Shown piece after piece: positions 16,771 to 25,467 of a DNA stretch of 64,000 nucleotides (positions are counted from its first letter, which is position 1; the number at the start of each line of letters is the position of its first letter). The stretch is from Acinetobacter lwoffii (GTDB lineage: Bacteria > Pseudomonadota > Gammaproteobacteria > Pseudomonadales > Moraxellaceae). The translations under genes and the position numbers were made by a program. The notes under the pieces are model-generated. The model did no database searches. It worked only from the letters and a program-made list of their open reading frames with translations, and was not told where the DNA came from. The stretch is from the NCBI RefSeq assembly GCF_024129355.1, contig NZ_JAMXXP010000011.1:16675-80674 (forward strand), in the 5' to 3' direction.

Positions 16771-19317
16771 TTAGGCTTCAACCACTGGAATACGGTTTAA
16801 ATCACGTTCAGCTTCTGTCTTTGGACGAATCTGGCCACGTACAGGCGCAAACTGAATATGCGGGTCATTCTGCTCGGCTACTTTGGCATTAATAAAAGTC
16901 TTAAAGCGTTTGCGCACTTCAGGATCTTCAATCGCAGTGCGCCATTCATCCTGATAAGTGCCAATCACATGCTGCATACGGCTTTCCAGTTCAGCGGCAA
17001 TGCCGAGCGAATCATGCACAATGACATCTTTCAGATAGTCCAGTCCACCTTCCATATTGTCACGCCACACACTGGTGCGCTGCAGACGGTCTGCTGTCTG
17101 GATATAGAACATAAAGAAGCGGTCGATATATTTGATGAGTGTGGGAGTATCCAGATCCGAGGCGAGCAGTTCAGCATGGCGCGGTTTCATGCCGCCATTG
17201 CCGCATACATATAGATTCCAGCCTTTTTCCGTGGCAATGACACCGACATCCTTGCTCTGTGCTTCTGCACATTCACGGGTACAGCCGGATACTGCCATTT
17301 TGGTTTTATGGGGTGAACGCAGGCCTTTATAACGATTTTCCAGGAAAATCGCCAAGCCGACAGAATCATCGACTCCAAAACGGCACCAGGTACTACCCAC
17401 ACAAGATTTCACCGTACGTAAGGATTTGCCGTAAGCATGTCCGGACTCGAAACCGGCATTAATCAGCTTTTCCCAGATTTCAGGCAGTTGATGTACCTGC
17501 GCACCAAACATGTCAATTCGTTGTCCGCCTGTGATTTTGGTATATAGGCCATAATCTTTGGCAATCTGACCGATGGTAATCAGACCATCCGGAGTAATCT
17601 CGCCGCCTGCCACACGTGGCACAATCGAATAGGAACCATCTTTCTGGATATTGCCGAGGTAGTAGTCGTTGCTATCCTGCAAACCGGCATGGCTAGGTTT
17701 TAGGACAAAGTCATTCCAGCAGGATGCCAGAATATTGGCTACAGTCGGTTTGCAGATATCACAGCCCATCCCATGACCATGTTGCTGGATCAGGTCAGAG
17801 AAAGTCTTGATTTCATGCACACGAACCAGGTGATATAGTTCCTGACGTGAATAGGCAAAATGTTCGCACAGGTGATTGTTCACCGTGACACCCTGACGCT
17901 GTAATTCAGATTTGAGAACCTGCGTCACCAATGGCGCACAGCCACCGCACGCTGTTGCAGCCTGCGTGCATTTTTTCAGTGCACCCAATGAAGTTGCACC
18001 GCCATCAATGGCTGAACAGATATCAGCTTTGGAAACATTATTACAGGAACAGATGGTCGCACTGTCAGGCAACAAATCGATGCCACTGCCACCCGATTTG
18101 GAGGTCGACTGATCAAAGCCCGGCATGATCAGGCTTTCCGGTTGTTCCGGTACAGCCAGACCATTCAGCATCATTTGTAGAAGATCGCTATATTCTTTGG
18201 CACAGCCCACCAGCACCGCGCCCAGCAGCTTGGTCTTATCTGCTGACACCACGATTTTTTTATAAACCTGCGCGGCTTCATCAGCATAGAAATAGCTCAA
18301 AGCACCTGGGGACATGGCATGTGCATCACCAATAGAAGCAACATCCACGCCCATCAGTTTGAGCTTGGTACTCATGTCCGCACCAGCGAATGCATGACTT
18401 TCTTGGCCTAGGACATGTTTTGCCGCGATCCGCGCCATGTCATAGCCTGGTGCAACCAGACCATAAATTTTATTGTCCCAAAGTGCACATTCACCAATGG
18501 CATAAATGTCCGGATGTGAGGTCTGGCAATAATCATTAATGATGATGCCGCCACGCTCACCAATCAGTAAACCACTTTGGCGCGCCAGTTCATCACGCGG
18601 ACGAATGCCGGCCGAGAACAGGATGATATCGGTTTCAAGCACCGAACCATCTCCGAACTTCATTACATGCTGAGCGCTGTCACCATCTTCAATACTCGAC
18701 GTGGCCTTTTGAGTATGCACCTTGACACCCAGGTCTTCAATTTTAGAGCGCAGTACCCGGCCGCCCAGATCATCAATCTGCACCGCCATCAAGCGCGGAG
18801 CAAATTCTACAACATGGGTTTCCAGATTCAGATCTCGCAGGGCTTTCGCTGCTTCCAGTCCTAGCAAGCCGCCGCCAATCACCACGCCAGTTTTTGCATT
18901 CAGACTGGCTGCGCGAATGGCATCCAGATCTTCAATGGTACGATAAACAAAGCAATTCTGACGGTCATTACCCGGGATTGGCGGTACAAAGGCATAAGAG
19001 CCGGTAGCAAGAATCAACTTGTCAAAACTCAGCACATCACCCTGGTTGGTGGTGACGGTTTTATTGAGCTGATCAATTTCAACTGCTTTGGTATTAAGAC
19101 GCAAATCAATGCCATAGGCATCGGCAAAATCACTACGACACAGACTCAGATCCTTGACCGACTTGCCGCTGAAATATTCAGTCAAATGTACCCGGTCATA
19201 AGCTAAATGTGGCTCTTCTGCCAAAATGGTCAGCTCAATGTCATCACCGGCCTGTTCCAGTACAGATTCGATGAATTTATGCCCCACCATGCCATGCCCA
19301 ATCATGAGAATTTTCAT
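16771..19317 (-). CDS. nirB: Assimilatory nitrite reductase large subunit
   Basis: The 848-residue cytoplasmic enzyme reduces nitrite to ammonium with NAD(P)H. In order it has an FAD/NAD domain (MIGHGMVGHKFIE, ATGSYAFVPPIPG, VIGGGLLGLEAAKAL), a BFD-like [2Fe-2S] domain near residues 420-470 (CSCNNVSKADIC, ACGGCAPLV), a ferredoxin-like half, and the sirohaem/[4Fe-4S] site (SCVGSTWCRFG and SGCTRECAEAQ) near residues 635-690. It is the first gene of the nirB-fusion-nasA-mobA run. GGAG is 7 nt before the ATG at 19317. Upstream lie ANTAR hairpins and a sigma-54 promoter. Confidence 0.96.
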   Translation of the reverse strand: MKILMIGHGMVGHKFIESVLEQAGDDIELTILAEEPHLAYDRVHLTEYFSGKSVKDLSLCRSDFADAYGIDLRLNTKAVEIDQLNKTVTTNQGDVLSFDKLILATGSYAFVPPIPGNDRQNCFVYRTIEDLDAIRAASLNAKTGVVIGGGLLGLEAAKALRDLNLETHVVEFAPRLMAVQIDDLGGRVLRSKIEDLGVKVHTQKATSSIEDGDSAQHVMKFGDGSVLETDIILFSAGIRPRDELARQSGLLIGERGGIIINDYCQTSHPDIYAIGECALWDNKIYGLVAPGYDMARIAAKHVLGQESHAFAGADMSTKLKLMGVDVASIGDAHAMSPGALSYFYADEAAQVYKKIVVSADKTKLLGAVLVGCAKEYSDLLQMMLNGLAVPEQPESLIMPGFDQSTSKSGGSGIDLLPDSATICSCNNVSKADICSAIDGGATSLGALKKCTQAATACGGCAPLVTQVLKSELQRQGVTVNNHLCEHFAYSRQELYHLVRVHEIKTFSDLIQQHGHGMGCDICKPTVANILASCWNDFVLKPSHAGLQDSNDYYLGNIQKDGSYSIVPRVAGGEITPDGLITIGQIAKDYGLYTKITGGQRIDMFGAQVHQLPEIWEKLINAGFESGHAYGKSLRTVKSCVGSTWCRFGVDDSVGLAIFLENRYKGLRSPHKTKMAVSGCTRECAEAQSKDVGVIATEKGWNLYVCGNGGMKPRHAELLASDLDTPTLIKYIDRFFMFYIQTADRLQRTSVWRDNMEGGLDYLKDVIVHDSLGIAAELESRMQHVIGTYQDEWRTAIEDPEVRKRFKTFINAKVAEQNDPHIQFAPVRGQIRPKTEAERDLNRIPVVEA

Positions 19318-19551
19318 ATCTGCACTCCAACTATTGTTTTTTTAAAGATGATAAAAAGCCGCATATCACGTCTAGGCATTGATATGTCTGCTGATTGAAT
19401 ATGTTGTAAATACCGCAACCCAGCGCTTTGTAATGCTGGAGGAAGGGTTGAAACGCTTGTGCGTTTTGTATTGCTGAACAACTGACCATGTCATTTATCC
19501 TGTGCTGAACGAAATACCAATCACACTCCTTGAAAGTGCAATTACGATCAG

Positions 19552-19596
19552 AACGGACATCGTTGGCCGTTGTTAGTATTGAAAGTCATCTTTGAC
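19552..19596 (-). promoter_or_regulatory. ANTAR-target leader of nirB
   Basis: On the minus strand P1 (19585-19596) is GTC-AAAGAT-GAC and P2 (19552-19571) is AACGGCC-AACGAT-GTCCGTT with one C-T mismatch by the closing pair. Both loops have A1 and G4. The layout and flanks match the narK leader, as expected for co-regulated NasT targets. A 9-bp stem follows (AATTGCACT with AGTGTGATT, two wobbles), but no convincing T-run. The leader is long, about 280 nt; 19321-19545 also contains the stem AAACGC-ACAA-GCGTTT, whose role is unclear. Confidence 0.75.
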
Positions 19597-19607
19597 GATT
19601 TAATAAA

Positions 19608-19623
19608 TGCAGAAATCGTGCCA
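19608..19623 (-). promoter_or_regulatory. Sigma-54 promoter of nirB operon
   Basis: The minus strand reads TTGGCACGATTTCTGCA, a near-perfect -24/-12 element with GG-N10-GC spacing. The predicted start near 19597 again places P1 at the transcript 5' end. Confidence 0.8.
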
Positions 19624-19759
19624 ACTTTTCCAATAAGAAAACGCCTTATTTCAGGCAGATGATCTACCTAAACGCTTCATTTTGATCAGCCATCAGCTGA
19701 AATCCCTAAAGCTATGCACTAAATTGAACAGAAAAATAGAATTTTATGCACCAATTTAA

Positions 19760-19775
19760 TGGCATGTTTTTTGCT
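19760..19775 (+). promoter_or_regulatory. Sigma-54 promoter of nasTS
   Basis: TGGCATGTTTTTTGCT has GG-N10-GC spacing. The predicted start near 19786 leaves a 35-nt leader before nasT. A TGCACCA stretch at about 19747 is an NtrC-like half site but sits too close to the promoter to serve as a normal enhancer. Confidence 0.7.
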
Positions 19776-19820
19776 TTACTCCTGTTTGAATATTCCTTAG
19801 GCCTTACTTGAAAATATTCC

Positions 19821-20399
19821 ATGTCCAAATTACGAATTGCTCTTATTGATGATGATCTGGAGCGCGCCCAATTCATCCAGGAATCCTTACTTTCACATGA
19901 TTTTCAGGTGGTGGCCTGTTTAATCCTGAATGACCTGAATATGGTACATGTTAAGGGTATTCATGCAGATGTGATCCTGCTGAATATGGATCATCCGCAT
20001 CGGGATATTATTGAAAGCTGTGTCAGCCAATATGAACTTCCGACCGTGCTGTTTACCCAGAACTCCAATAAAGACACCATCAAAAGTGCGATTGATGCCG
20101 GAATCACGGCTTATATTGTCGATGGTATTGATCCCACCAAACTAGAAAGCATTCTGGAAATTTCAATTGAACAGTTTCGCAAGCATAAAAAGCTGCTGAA
20201 TGATTTAAAAGAAACCCAGGACAAACTGATTGACCGTAAAGATATCGATAAAGCCAAAGCGTTGCTCATCCAGCTGCATGCATTAACGGAAGAGCAAGCT
20301 TTTGCTTTATTGCGTAAAAATGCCATGAGTCACCGGATTACCATTGGTGAAATGGCCAGACGCTTACTGGATGCACAGAAGCTGTTATTGGGCCAATAA
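19821..20399 (+). CDS. nasT: NasT-type ANTAR antiterminator with pseudo-receiver domain
   Basis: The 192-residue protein has an N-terminal receiver-like domain (LRIALIDDDLERAQFI) and a C-terminal ANTAR RNA-binding domain from about residue 130 (DRKDIDKAKALLIQLHALTEEQAFALLRKNAM). The usual phospho-acceptor aspartate is Asn55 (ADVILLNMD), in line with control by protein binding rather than phosphorylation. In NasS/NasT systems NasT frees the leader of nitrate genes from termination once nitrate releases it from NasS. Three candidate target leaders lie in this window. nasS follows 10 nt downstream. Confidence 0.92.
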   Translation: MSKLRIALIDDDLERAQFIQESLLSHDFQVVACLILNDLNMVHVKGIHADVILLNMDHPHRDIIESCVSQYELPTVLFTQNSNKDTIKSAIDAGITAYIVDGIDPTKLESILEISIEQFRKHKKLLNDLKETQDKLIDRKDIDKAKALLIQLHALTEEQAFALLRKNAMSHRITIGEMARRLLDAQKLLLGQ

Positions 20400-20409
20400 G
20401 GAAAAGCAT

Positions 20410-21426
20410 ATGTCCACATTAGAAAAAACTGAACTCAATATTGGCTATATTCCTTTACTTGATTGTGTTGCCATTCTCTGGGCCGAAAAACAGGGGTATT
20501 TTGCTGAGCAAGGATTAACCATCAATTTAATCCATGAAGCCTCCTGGTCTAGTTTGCGTGACCGTCTGGCCTATGGCTTTCTGGATGCTGCACATTGCTT
20601 GTCTGCCATGCTGCCCGCTGCTGCCCTGGGTACAGACCAGTTACAGGTGGCTTTGCAAACCCCTCTAGTACTGAGCGTGAATCAGGCTTTTATTAGCCTG
20701 CGCCAGGATTTGTGCTATGAACTCGGCATCCAGCCTGGGGATGATGAACAGAATACCTCAAAGAAACTGGTACAGGCTTTACAACAGAATCATTCCATCA
20801 ATCTGGCCTATGTTTATAAATATTCGATTCACCATTACTGTTTAAAAGAATGGCTGGCGCTGACTGATCCACAACTGGCCAAGAATATCCAGCTGATGAC
20901 CTCTCCACCGCCTTCCATGGTAAAAGGAATCGCGGAACAGGTATTCGATGGCTTTTGCGTGGGAGAACCCTGGAATATTCAGGCCAAACTTGAAGGCTAT
21001 AGTTTTATCGTCGCGGCAAGCCAGAATGTCATTCCAAAAGTTGCCGATAAAGTCTTGGCCATGACCCAGGAATGGGCAGAACAGCATCCATTTACTGTAG
21101 AGGCAGTGGTCAAGGCAGTACAAAAAGCGCAGGATGATTTAAAGCAGCGCAGTGATTTATCAGAAGTATGGGACATGCTGGTAGACTATCAGATTATTCA
21201 GTTTGAATGTTCCGCCCAGCGGCATGTCTATGACTTTTACAAGATCAAGAATATCATCCGGAATTTTGTTGGGGAAAGTGCCGAACCGAAAGTCGATGAT
21301 TTTATCTGGCTCCTGCAGCAGATGCAGAAATGGGAAGATATTGAAATGACCGCAGCCGAGAAAAAACAGCTTGCGCAGCAGTGCATCTATAGCTTGCAAA
21401 ACCAGCATGCAGACATTATTGGCTAA
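20410..21426 (+). CDS. nasS: NasS-type cytosolic nitrate/nitrite sensor
   Basis: From the ATG at 20410 (AAGGAAAAGCAT before it) the protein has 338 residues and resembles the NrtA/CmpA substrate-binding proteins: LNIGYIPLLDCVAILWAEKQGYFAEQGL, the LRDRLAYGFLDAAHCLSAMLPA block and the DGFCVGEPWN motif. There is no signal peptide, so it should stay in the cytoplasm. That, together with the neighbouring ANTAR protein, identifies it as NasS, which holds NasT inactive when nitrate is absent. The frame is open from 20344, but that part overlaps nasT. Confidence 0.9.
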   Translation: MSTLEKTELNIGYIPLLDCVAILWAEKQGYFAEQGLTINLIHEASWSSLRDRLAYGFLDAAHCLSAMLPAAALGTDQLQVALQTPLVLSVNQAFISLRQDLCYELGIQPGDDEQNTSKKLVQALQQNHSINLAYVYKYSIHHYCLKEWLALTDPQLAKNIQLMTSPPPSMVKGIAEQVFDGFCVGEPWNIQAKLEGYSFIVAASQNVIPKVADKVLAMTQEWAEQHPFTVEAVVKAVQKAQDDLKQRSDLSEVWDMLVDYQIIQFECSAQRHVYDFYKIKNIIRNFVGESAEPKVDDFIWLLQQMQKWEDIEMTAAEKKQLAQQCIYSLQNQHADIIG

Positions 21427-21445
21427 ATGATGCTACTGAAAAAAG

Positions 21446-21470
21446 AGGCCTGATTTTTCGGGTCTTTTTT
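21446..21470 (+). terminator. Terminator after nasTS
   Basis: AGGCCTGA pairs with TCGGGTCT (8 bp, two G-T wobbles) around TTTT and is followed by six T residues, 20 nt past the nasS stop. This separates nasTS from the ABC transporter operon. Confidence 0.8.
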
Positions 21471-21606
21471 ATTGAGTCTATTTTCCAGAAAATGATTAAA
21501 AATCTCTGCATTCTGATCTAACTTCTTAAATATGATTAAGAGTTGTCTGCTAATTTTTTCTAAAAAATAAATCCTTTTAAGAGTCATTTCATGATTTGGT
21601 ATGAAA

Positions 21607-21622
21607 TGGCATCCATTTTGCT
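21607..21622 (+). promoter_or_regulatory. Sigma-54 promoter of ABC transporter operon
   Basis: TGGCATCCATTTTGCT has GG-N10-GC spacing. The predicted start near 21633 is 38 nt before the permease ATG. No riboswitch fold is visible in this leader. Confidence 0.65.
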
Positions 21623-21670
21623 TATTCAGTATTACGTTTTATAAAATTTGTAATATTGAGGGGCAACACT

Positions 21671-22615
21671 ATGAGTTACGTTGCACGTGAACTCAGTCAA
21701 AGAAATAAATTACTGTTTGGCTTGGGGTCTTTTTTAATACCAATTTTAATTTGGTGTGCAGTCAGCTACTTGCCATTTATTTGGCATCCACAAGTCCAGA
21801 TTACTGATTCCGGTAGTGTTGCCTATTTACAGGTCGAGAGTCGTATTGATAAAGACCAGTTTTTTTCTGCTGCGCAATCTGCAGTAGATCAAGGTCTGGC
21901 TCCCCCGCAGGGTATTCTGGTCAACCCGATTTATCTGCCTGCACCGCATCAAGTGGCAATTGCACTGATCACAGCTTTTACCACGGAGCCGGCTCAGGCC
22001 AATGCGCCCTGGTTTCATGAAAGCCTGTGGCACAGTATCAAACTGGTATTTACTGCGTTCTTTATTTCTTCCTTGGTTGGTATTCCACTCGGTATTTTAT
22101 GCGGGTTTTCCAATAAAATTTCCCAGCTGACCGAGCCCTTTGTCGAATTTTTTCGTTATTTGCCTGCTCCGGCCTTTGGTGCACTGGCAGTCGCAATTCT
22201 CGGAATCAATGATGCACCCAAAATTGCCATTATTGTGATTGGAACCCTGTTCCAGCAAATCCTGATTATTGCCAATACCACACGTCTGGTGGATCGCAGC
22301 CTGATTGAAGCCGGTTTTACTCTGGGCACAAATAAACTCAAAAGTCTGTTACATGTGGTGATTCCTGCCGCCCTGCCTGAAATTTACCGCAATCTGCGTG
22401 TGTTGCTGGGCTGGGCATGGACTTACCTGATCGTAGCAGAACTAATCGGCAGTACCTCAGGAATCACATGGTTTATTACCCAGCAAGCCCGCTATCAGAA
22501 CTTTGATAATGTCTTTGCCGCCATCCTGATTATCGGGGTGATTGGTCTGCTGTGTGATGTGATCTTAATGAAACTGGGACAACGCTTATTTAAATGGAAA
22601 CCGGGAGCTAACTGA
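21671..22615 (+). CDS. NitT/TauT-type ABC permease, urea-carboxylase-region transporter
   Basis: This 314-residue inner-membrane permease has the BPD_transp_1 fold with the EAA loop near residue 215 (SLIEAGFTLGTNKLKSLLHVV). A soluble insertion of about 80 residues lies between the first helix and the rest, presumably periplasmic. The ATG at 21671 follows GAGGGGCAACACT; the frame opening at 21656 is not favoured. Its TGA overlaps the ATPase start. The matching binding protein is at 25865, beside allophanate hydrolase, so the cargo is likely guanidine, urea or a substituted guanidine rather than nitrate. This is an inference from context. Confidence 0.85.
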   Translation: MSYVARELSQRNKLLFGLGSFLIPILIWCAVSYLPFIWHPQVQITDSGSVAYLQVESRIDKDQFFSAAQSAVDQGLAPPQGILVNPIYLPAPHQVAIALITAFTTEPAQANAPWFHESLWHSIKLVFTAFFISSLVGIPLGILCGFSNKISQLTEPFVEFFRYLPAPAFGALAVAILGINDAPKIAIIVIGTLFQQILIIANTTRLVDRSLIEAGFTLGTNKLKSLLHVVIPAALPEIYRNLRVLLGWAWTYLIVAELIGSTSGITWFITQQARYQNFDNVFAAILIIGVIGLLCDVILMKLGQRLFKWKPGAN

Positions 22616-23496
22616 TGCAAAACACTGAATTTAATACCCGCGAATACTTTGACAAGATTTATAGCCGTCCGGTGATTCTGGAAGCCAAACAGCTGACCCA
22701 ATCATTCAGTCATGGCAAAACCGAGCGTACGGTTTTAAATGCCCTTGATTTGAAAATTCATAAGCGGGAGTTCATCTGTGTGATTGGGCCTTCCGGTTGC
22801 GGCAAGTCAACCTTTAGCCGTGTAGTCGCCGGTCTGGATCCTTATAGCAGTGGTGAGATTCTGGTGGATGGCCAGCCGATTACCGGCCCAAGTCCAGAGC
22901 GTGGCATGGTGTTCCAGGGCTATACCCTGTTTCCATGGAAAACCGTCAAGGAAAATGTCATGTTTGGCCCGTGCATGAAAGGCCAAAGTAGTGCAGCGGC
23001 CGAAGCGCAGGCACGTGAATGGATCAATATCATTGGTCTGGAAAAGTATGAAAACCAGTATCCGCATGAGCTGTCTGGCGGGATGAAACAGCGTGTCGCG
23101 ATTGCCCGGGCTTTGGTCAATGAACCGAAGATCCTGTTGATGGATGAACCCTTTGGAGCACTCGATCCGCATACCCGGCAAAAAATGCAGCGTCATCTGA
23201 TGGATCTTTGGCAAAATATCGACATCACCATCATTTTTGTCACCCACGATATGGATGAAGCCATTCTTTTGGCCGACCGGATTGTGGCACTGAAAGCCAA
23301 TCCGGGTGAAATCAAGGAAATCATCGAGGTCGATTTACCTCGTCCACGCCATCCAGACGTCATGCTTAGCCCTGAATTTAAGCAGTTAAGACAGCGTGTC
23401 GATTATCTGGTGCATGCTGAAGAAGATGAATTGGATCCGGCACTGGCAGAACTACCGGTCATTCCGCGTATGACCAAGGTTAGCAGCAATAAATAA
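22615..23496 (+). CDS. NitT/TauT-type ABC transporter ATPase
   Basis: The 293-residue ATPase has Walker A GPSGCGKST near residue 60, the Q-loop VFQGYTLFPWK, signature LSGGMKQRVAIARAL, Walker B ILLMDEPFGALD and switch FVTHDMDEA. It belongs to the nitrate/sulfonate/taurine group. Its ATG overlaps the stop of the permease (TGATG). It ends 14 nt before a guanidine-II riboswitch, so the genes beyond either get read-through from this promoter subject to the riboswitch, or a promoter I cannot see. Confidence 0.9.
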   Translation: MQNTEFNTREYFDKIYSRPVILEAKQLTQSFSHGKTERTVLNALDLKIHKREFICVIGPSGCGKSTFSRVVAGLDPYSSGEILVDGQPITGPSPERGMVFQGYTLFPWKTVKENVMFGPCMKGQSSAAAEAQAREWINIIGLEKYENQYPHELSGGMKQRVAIARALVNEPKILLMDEPFGALDPHTRQKMQRHLMDLWQNIDITIIFVTHDMDEAILLADRIVALKANPGEIKEIIEVDLPRPRHPDVMLSPEFKQLRQRVDYLVHAEEDELDPALAELPVIPRMTKVSSNK

Positions 23497-23510
23497 TCTT
23501 ATCCAAAATA

Positions 23511-23558
23511 CCTTTGGGACGACCCGAAGGTTTGAATCGCTGTGTTGGACGACCAACA
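23511..23558 (+). promoter_or_regulatory. Guanidine-II (mini-ykkC) riboswitch
   Basis: Two tandem hairpins share the loop ACGA: CCTTTGGG-ACGA-CCCGAAGG (23511-23530, one T-G wobble) and TGTTGG-ACGA-CCAACA (23543-23558), joined by 12 nt. Tandem stems with ACGR loops just before a ribosome site are the defining features of the guanidine-II class. The AGAGG of the oxygenase gene starts 3 nt after the second hairpin, so free guanidine probably controls ribosome access. The longest open frame starting at 23514 would run through the riboswitch and is not real. Confidence 0.88.
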
Positions 23559-23573
23559 TTAGAGGTGATTGCC

Positions 23574-24581
23574 ATGCAAGCGCAATATGTACTACCCCTT
23601 GTTGATATTTCTAAACTGCAAAGTCCGGATTTAGCCGATCGTATTGAAGTAGCAAATGCTCTGGATCAGGCTTGTAAAGAAGTCGGATTTCTCTATCTAC
23701 AAGGTAGCCAGTTTAATTTTGATTACGCCAAAGCCCTGATTGAAATGGCCCAGTCCTATTTTTCTCAGGATCTGGACACCAAAATGCAGCACTATATTGG
23801 TAAATCAAAAAACCATAGTGGCTATGTGCCGATTGGCGAAGAACAGTTTGCCGGTAACAGTTATGACTTAAAAGAAGCCTATGATGTCAATTATGATTAT
23901 CAGGGGGTAAGAAAAGACTGTCCTTTACTTGGGCCCACCTTATGGCCAGACCATCCGGATTTCAAGTCTATTGTCAGCCAATACTATAGTCATCTGCGTG
24001 AGATCAGCCGGCAGATTTTTTCTGCCTTTGCACTGGCGTTGGGCGTTCGTGAGGACTTTTTTGAAAGCAAAATTACTGATGCACCAAGTCAGCTACGCTT
24101 GATTCATTATCCCTATAATCCGGAAGTGCAAGATGCCGAAGGCATTGGCGCACATACCGATTACGAATGCTTTACCTTGCTGTTACCAACCGCGCCCGGC
24201 TTACAGGTTTTAAATAAAACCGGCGAATGGATCGACATTCCTCTGATTGAAAATACCCTGGTGATGAATATCGGTGACATGATGGAAATTCTGTCGAATG
24301 GTAAATATCTCGCCACCAAGCACCGCGTGAAAAAGGTCTCGGAAGAACGTTATTCATTCCCGCTGTTTTGCGCCTGCAATTATGACACCGTTATTGAACC
24401 GGTTATTCACACTGAAAATTCCAAATATTCTGCCCTGATCGGGGGTGAGCATCTGTTTAATCAGACCGCCCAGACCTTTCAATATTTAAAACAGCGCGTC
24501 GCTAGCGGTAAGCTGGTCTTAAAAAATGCTGTACCACTTTCCTCTTTTGGACTTGAAGAACAGGCGGAGACAGCATCATGA
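23574..24581 (+). CDS. 2-oxoglutarate/Fe(II)-dependent oxygenase, isopenicillin-N-synthase-like
   Basis: From the ATG at 23574 (AGAGGTGATTGCC before it) the protein has 335 residues. The N-terminal DIOX_N-like part (PLVDISKLQ, ACKEVGFLYLQG) is followed by the jelly-roll core with iron ligands His194 and Asp196 (GAHTDYECF), His250 (ATKHRV) and the 2-oxoglutarate-binding Arg259-Tyr-Ser261. It is the first gene behind a guanidine-II riboswitch. Two known members of this superfamily release guanidine by hydroxylating arginine or homoarginine (ethylene-forming enzyme and plant 2-ODD-C23), so a substituted guanidine is an attractive substrate; this is inference. The TGA overlaps the next ATG. Confidence 0.85.
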   Translation: MQAQYVLPLVDISKLQSPDLADRIEVANALDQACKEVGFLYLQGSQFNFDYAKALIEMAQSYFSQDLDTKMQHYIGKSKNHSGYVPIGEEQFAGNSYDLKEAYDVNYDYQGVRKDCPLLGPTLWPDHPDFKSIVSQYYSHLREISRQIFSAFALALGVREDFFESKITDAPSQLRLIHYPYNPEVQDAEGIGAHTDYECFTLLLPTAPGLQVLNKTGEWIDIPLIENTLVMNIGDMMEILSNGKYLATKHRVKKVSEERYSFPLFCACNYDTVIEPVIHTENSKYSALIGGEHLFNQTAQTFQYLKQRVASGKLVLKNAVPLSSFGLEEQAETAS

Positions 24582-25459
24582 ATCTGTTTGAAGTGATTAA
24601 GACTTTAAAGCCCACTATCCCTCAGCCAGAGATTATTCCAGGCTTTTTATACGGTGCTTTCCGGCGTAAAAGTATCAGTTTTTATAATGGCCTGACCGAT
24701 GAAAATACCATTGTGTACTGGTTCCAGTCGCGCAGTTTTACCATTGATCTTCGTCTAAAAAGCCAGACAGGAACTGCTGTTCAGGAACGCCAAGGCTGGA
24801 TTGGCAATACACTTTGGGATAACGACAACCATCTATTGTCCTGGGACGTGAAAGACTACGCCAATTACCAGAATCATGTGCAGTGGCCGGAACCAGCCAG
24901 GTTACATGCGATTGGCAACTGCATTCTGGAATTTTCTCCAAGCAATGTCTATGTCGAAGACTGGCGCCAGCAGGTACAACACGGTTTATTTTTAGGGCTG
25001 CGACTGCAATCTGCGATTGATGTTCAATCTGGTCAGACACTGGAAATGGATGGTGGTCTGATTATTTGTGCTGATCATATTGCTTATGCCCTAACGCGTT
25101 TGCCGAAAGTGCAAAGTGCAGTAGCTCAAATGGATTTGAAAGCTGTCGATCTGACCGTGTTTGCCTTGGTGGAAAGTTTTGAGGTTTCTATCGGGGCTGA
25201 TGGTCAAGCTAAAACTTACAGCACGCGCAGCAGTGAGACAGGCAAAACCTTTAATCTGGAAAATTTTGAAGTTCTCAATGAAAACAGTCTGGTTCAGCAC
25301 GTGGTTCTCGATGACCATGAAATCGACCTGATTTTTGAGCTGGATATATACCAGCCGGATTACCAATTTCAATATGCGACCCCCACGACTATACAAGCTG
25401 AAAGCTGGCTGAAGTCAGAACAGGATCACCTGATGCAGCATGCAGAACGGGTGTTATAG
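24578..25459 (+). CDS. Unrecognised conserved-looking protein in the guanidine-II operon
   Basis: I do not recognise this 293-residue protein. It has no signal peptide, membrane helix or nucleotide-binding motif. It is rich in beta-type segments and aromatic residues (GFLYGAFRRKSISFYNG, IVYWFQSRSFTIDLRL, CILEFSPSNVYVEDWRQQ), which gives a lipocalin-like or beta-barrel impression. Its ATG overlaps the oxygenase stop (ATGA), so the two are translationally coupled and probably act together, for example as a partner or a downstream hydrolase. It is followed 8 nt later by the SMR gene. Any enzymatic function is unknown. Confidence 0.75.
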   Translation: MNLFEVIKTLKPTIPQPEIIPGFLYGAFRRKSISFYNGLTDENTIVYWFQSRSFTIDLRLKSQTGTAVQERQGWIGNTLWDNDNHLLSWDVKDYANYQNHVQWPEPARLHAIGNCILEFSPSNVYVEDWRQQVQHGLFLGLRLQSAIDVQSGQTLEMDGGLIICADHIAYALTRLPKVQSAVAQMDLKAVDLTVFALVESFEVSIGADGQAKTYSTRSSETGKTFNLENFEVLNENSLVQHVVLDDHEIDLIFELDIYQPDYQFQYATPTTIQAESWLKSEQDHLMQHAERVL

Positions 25460-25467
25460 GGAGAAAT

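Noticed and set aside
19318..19550. Intrinsic terminator in the nirB leader
   Set aside because: Stems such as AAACGC-ACAA-GCGTTT exist, but none has a convincing T-run; not called.
21671..23496. ABC permease and ATPase as a nitrate (NrtBD) transporter
   Set aside because: They follow nasTS, but a nasTS terminator intervenes, a NarK carrier exists and the only secreted binding protein is of the urea-carboxylase-region type.
23514..23573. Upstream extension of the oxygenase gene
   Set aside because: It runs through both hairpins of the guanidine-II riboswitch; the AGAGG at 23561 serves the ATG at 23574.
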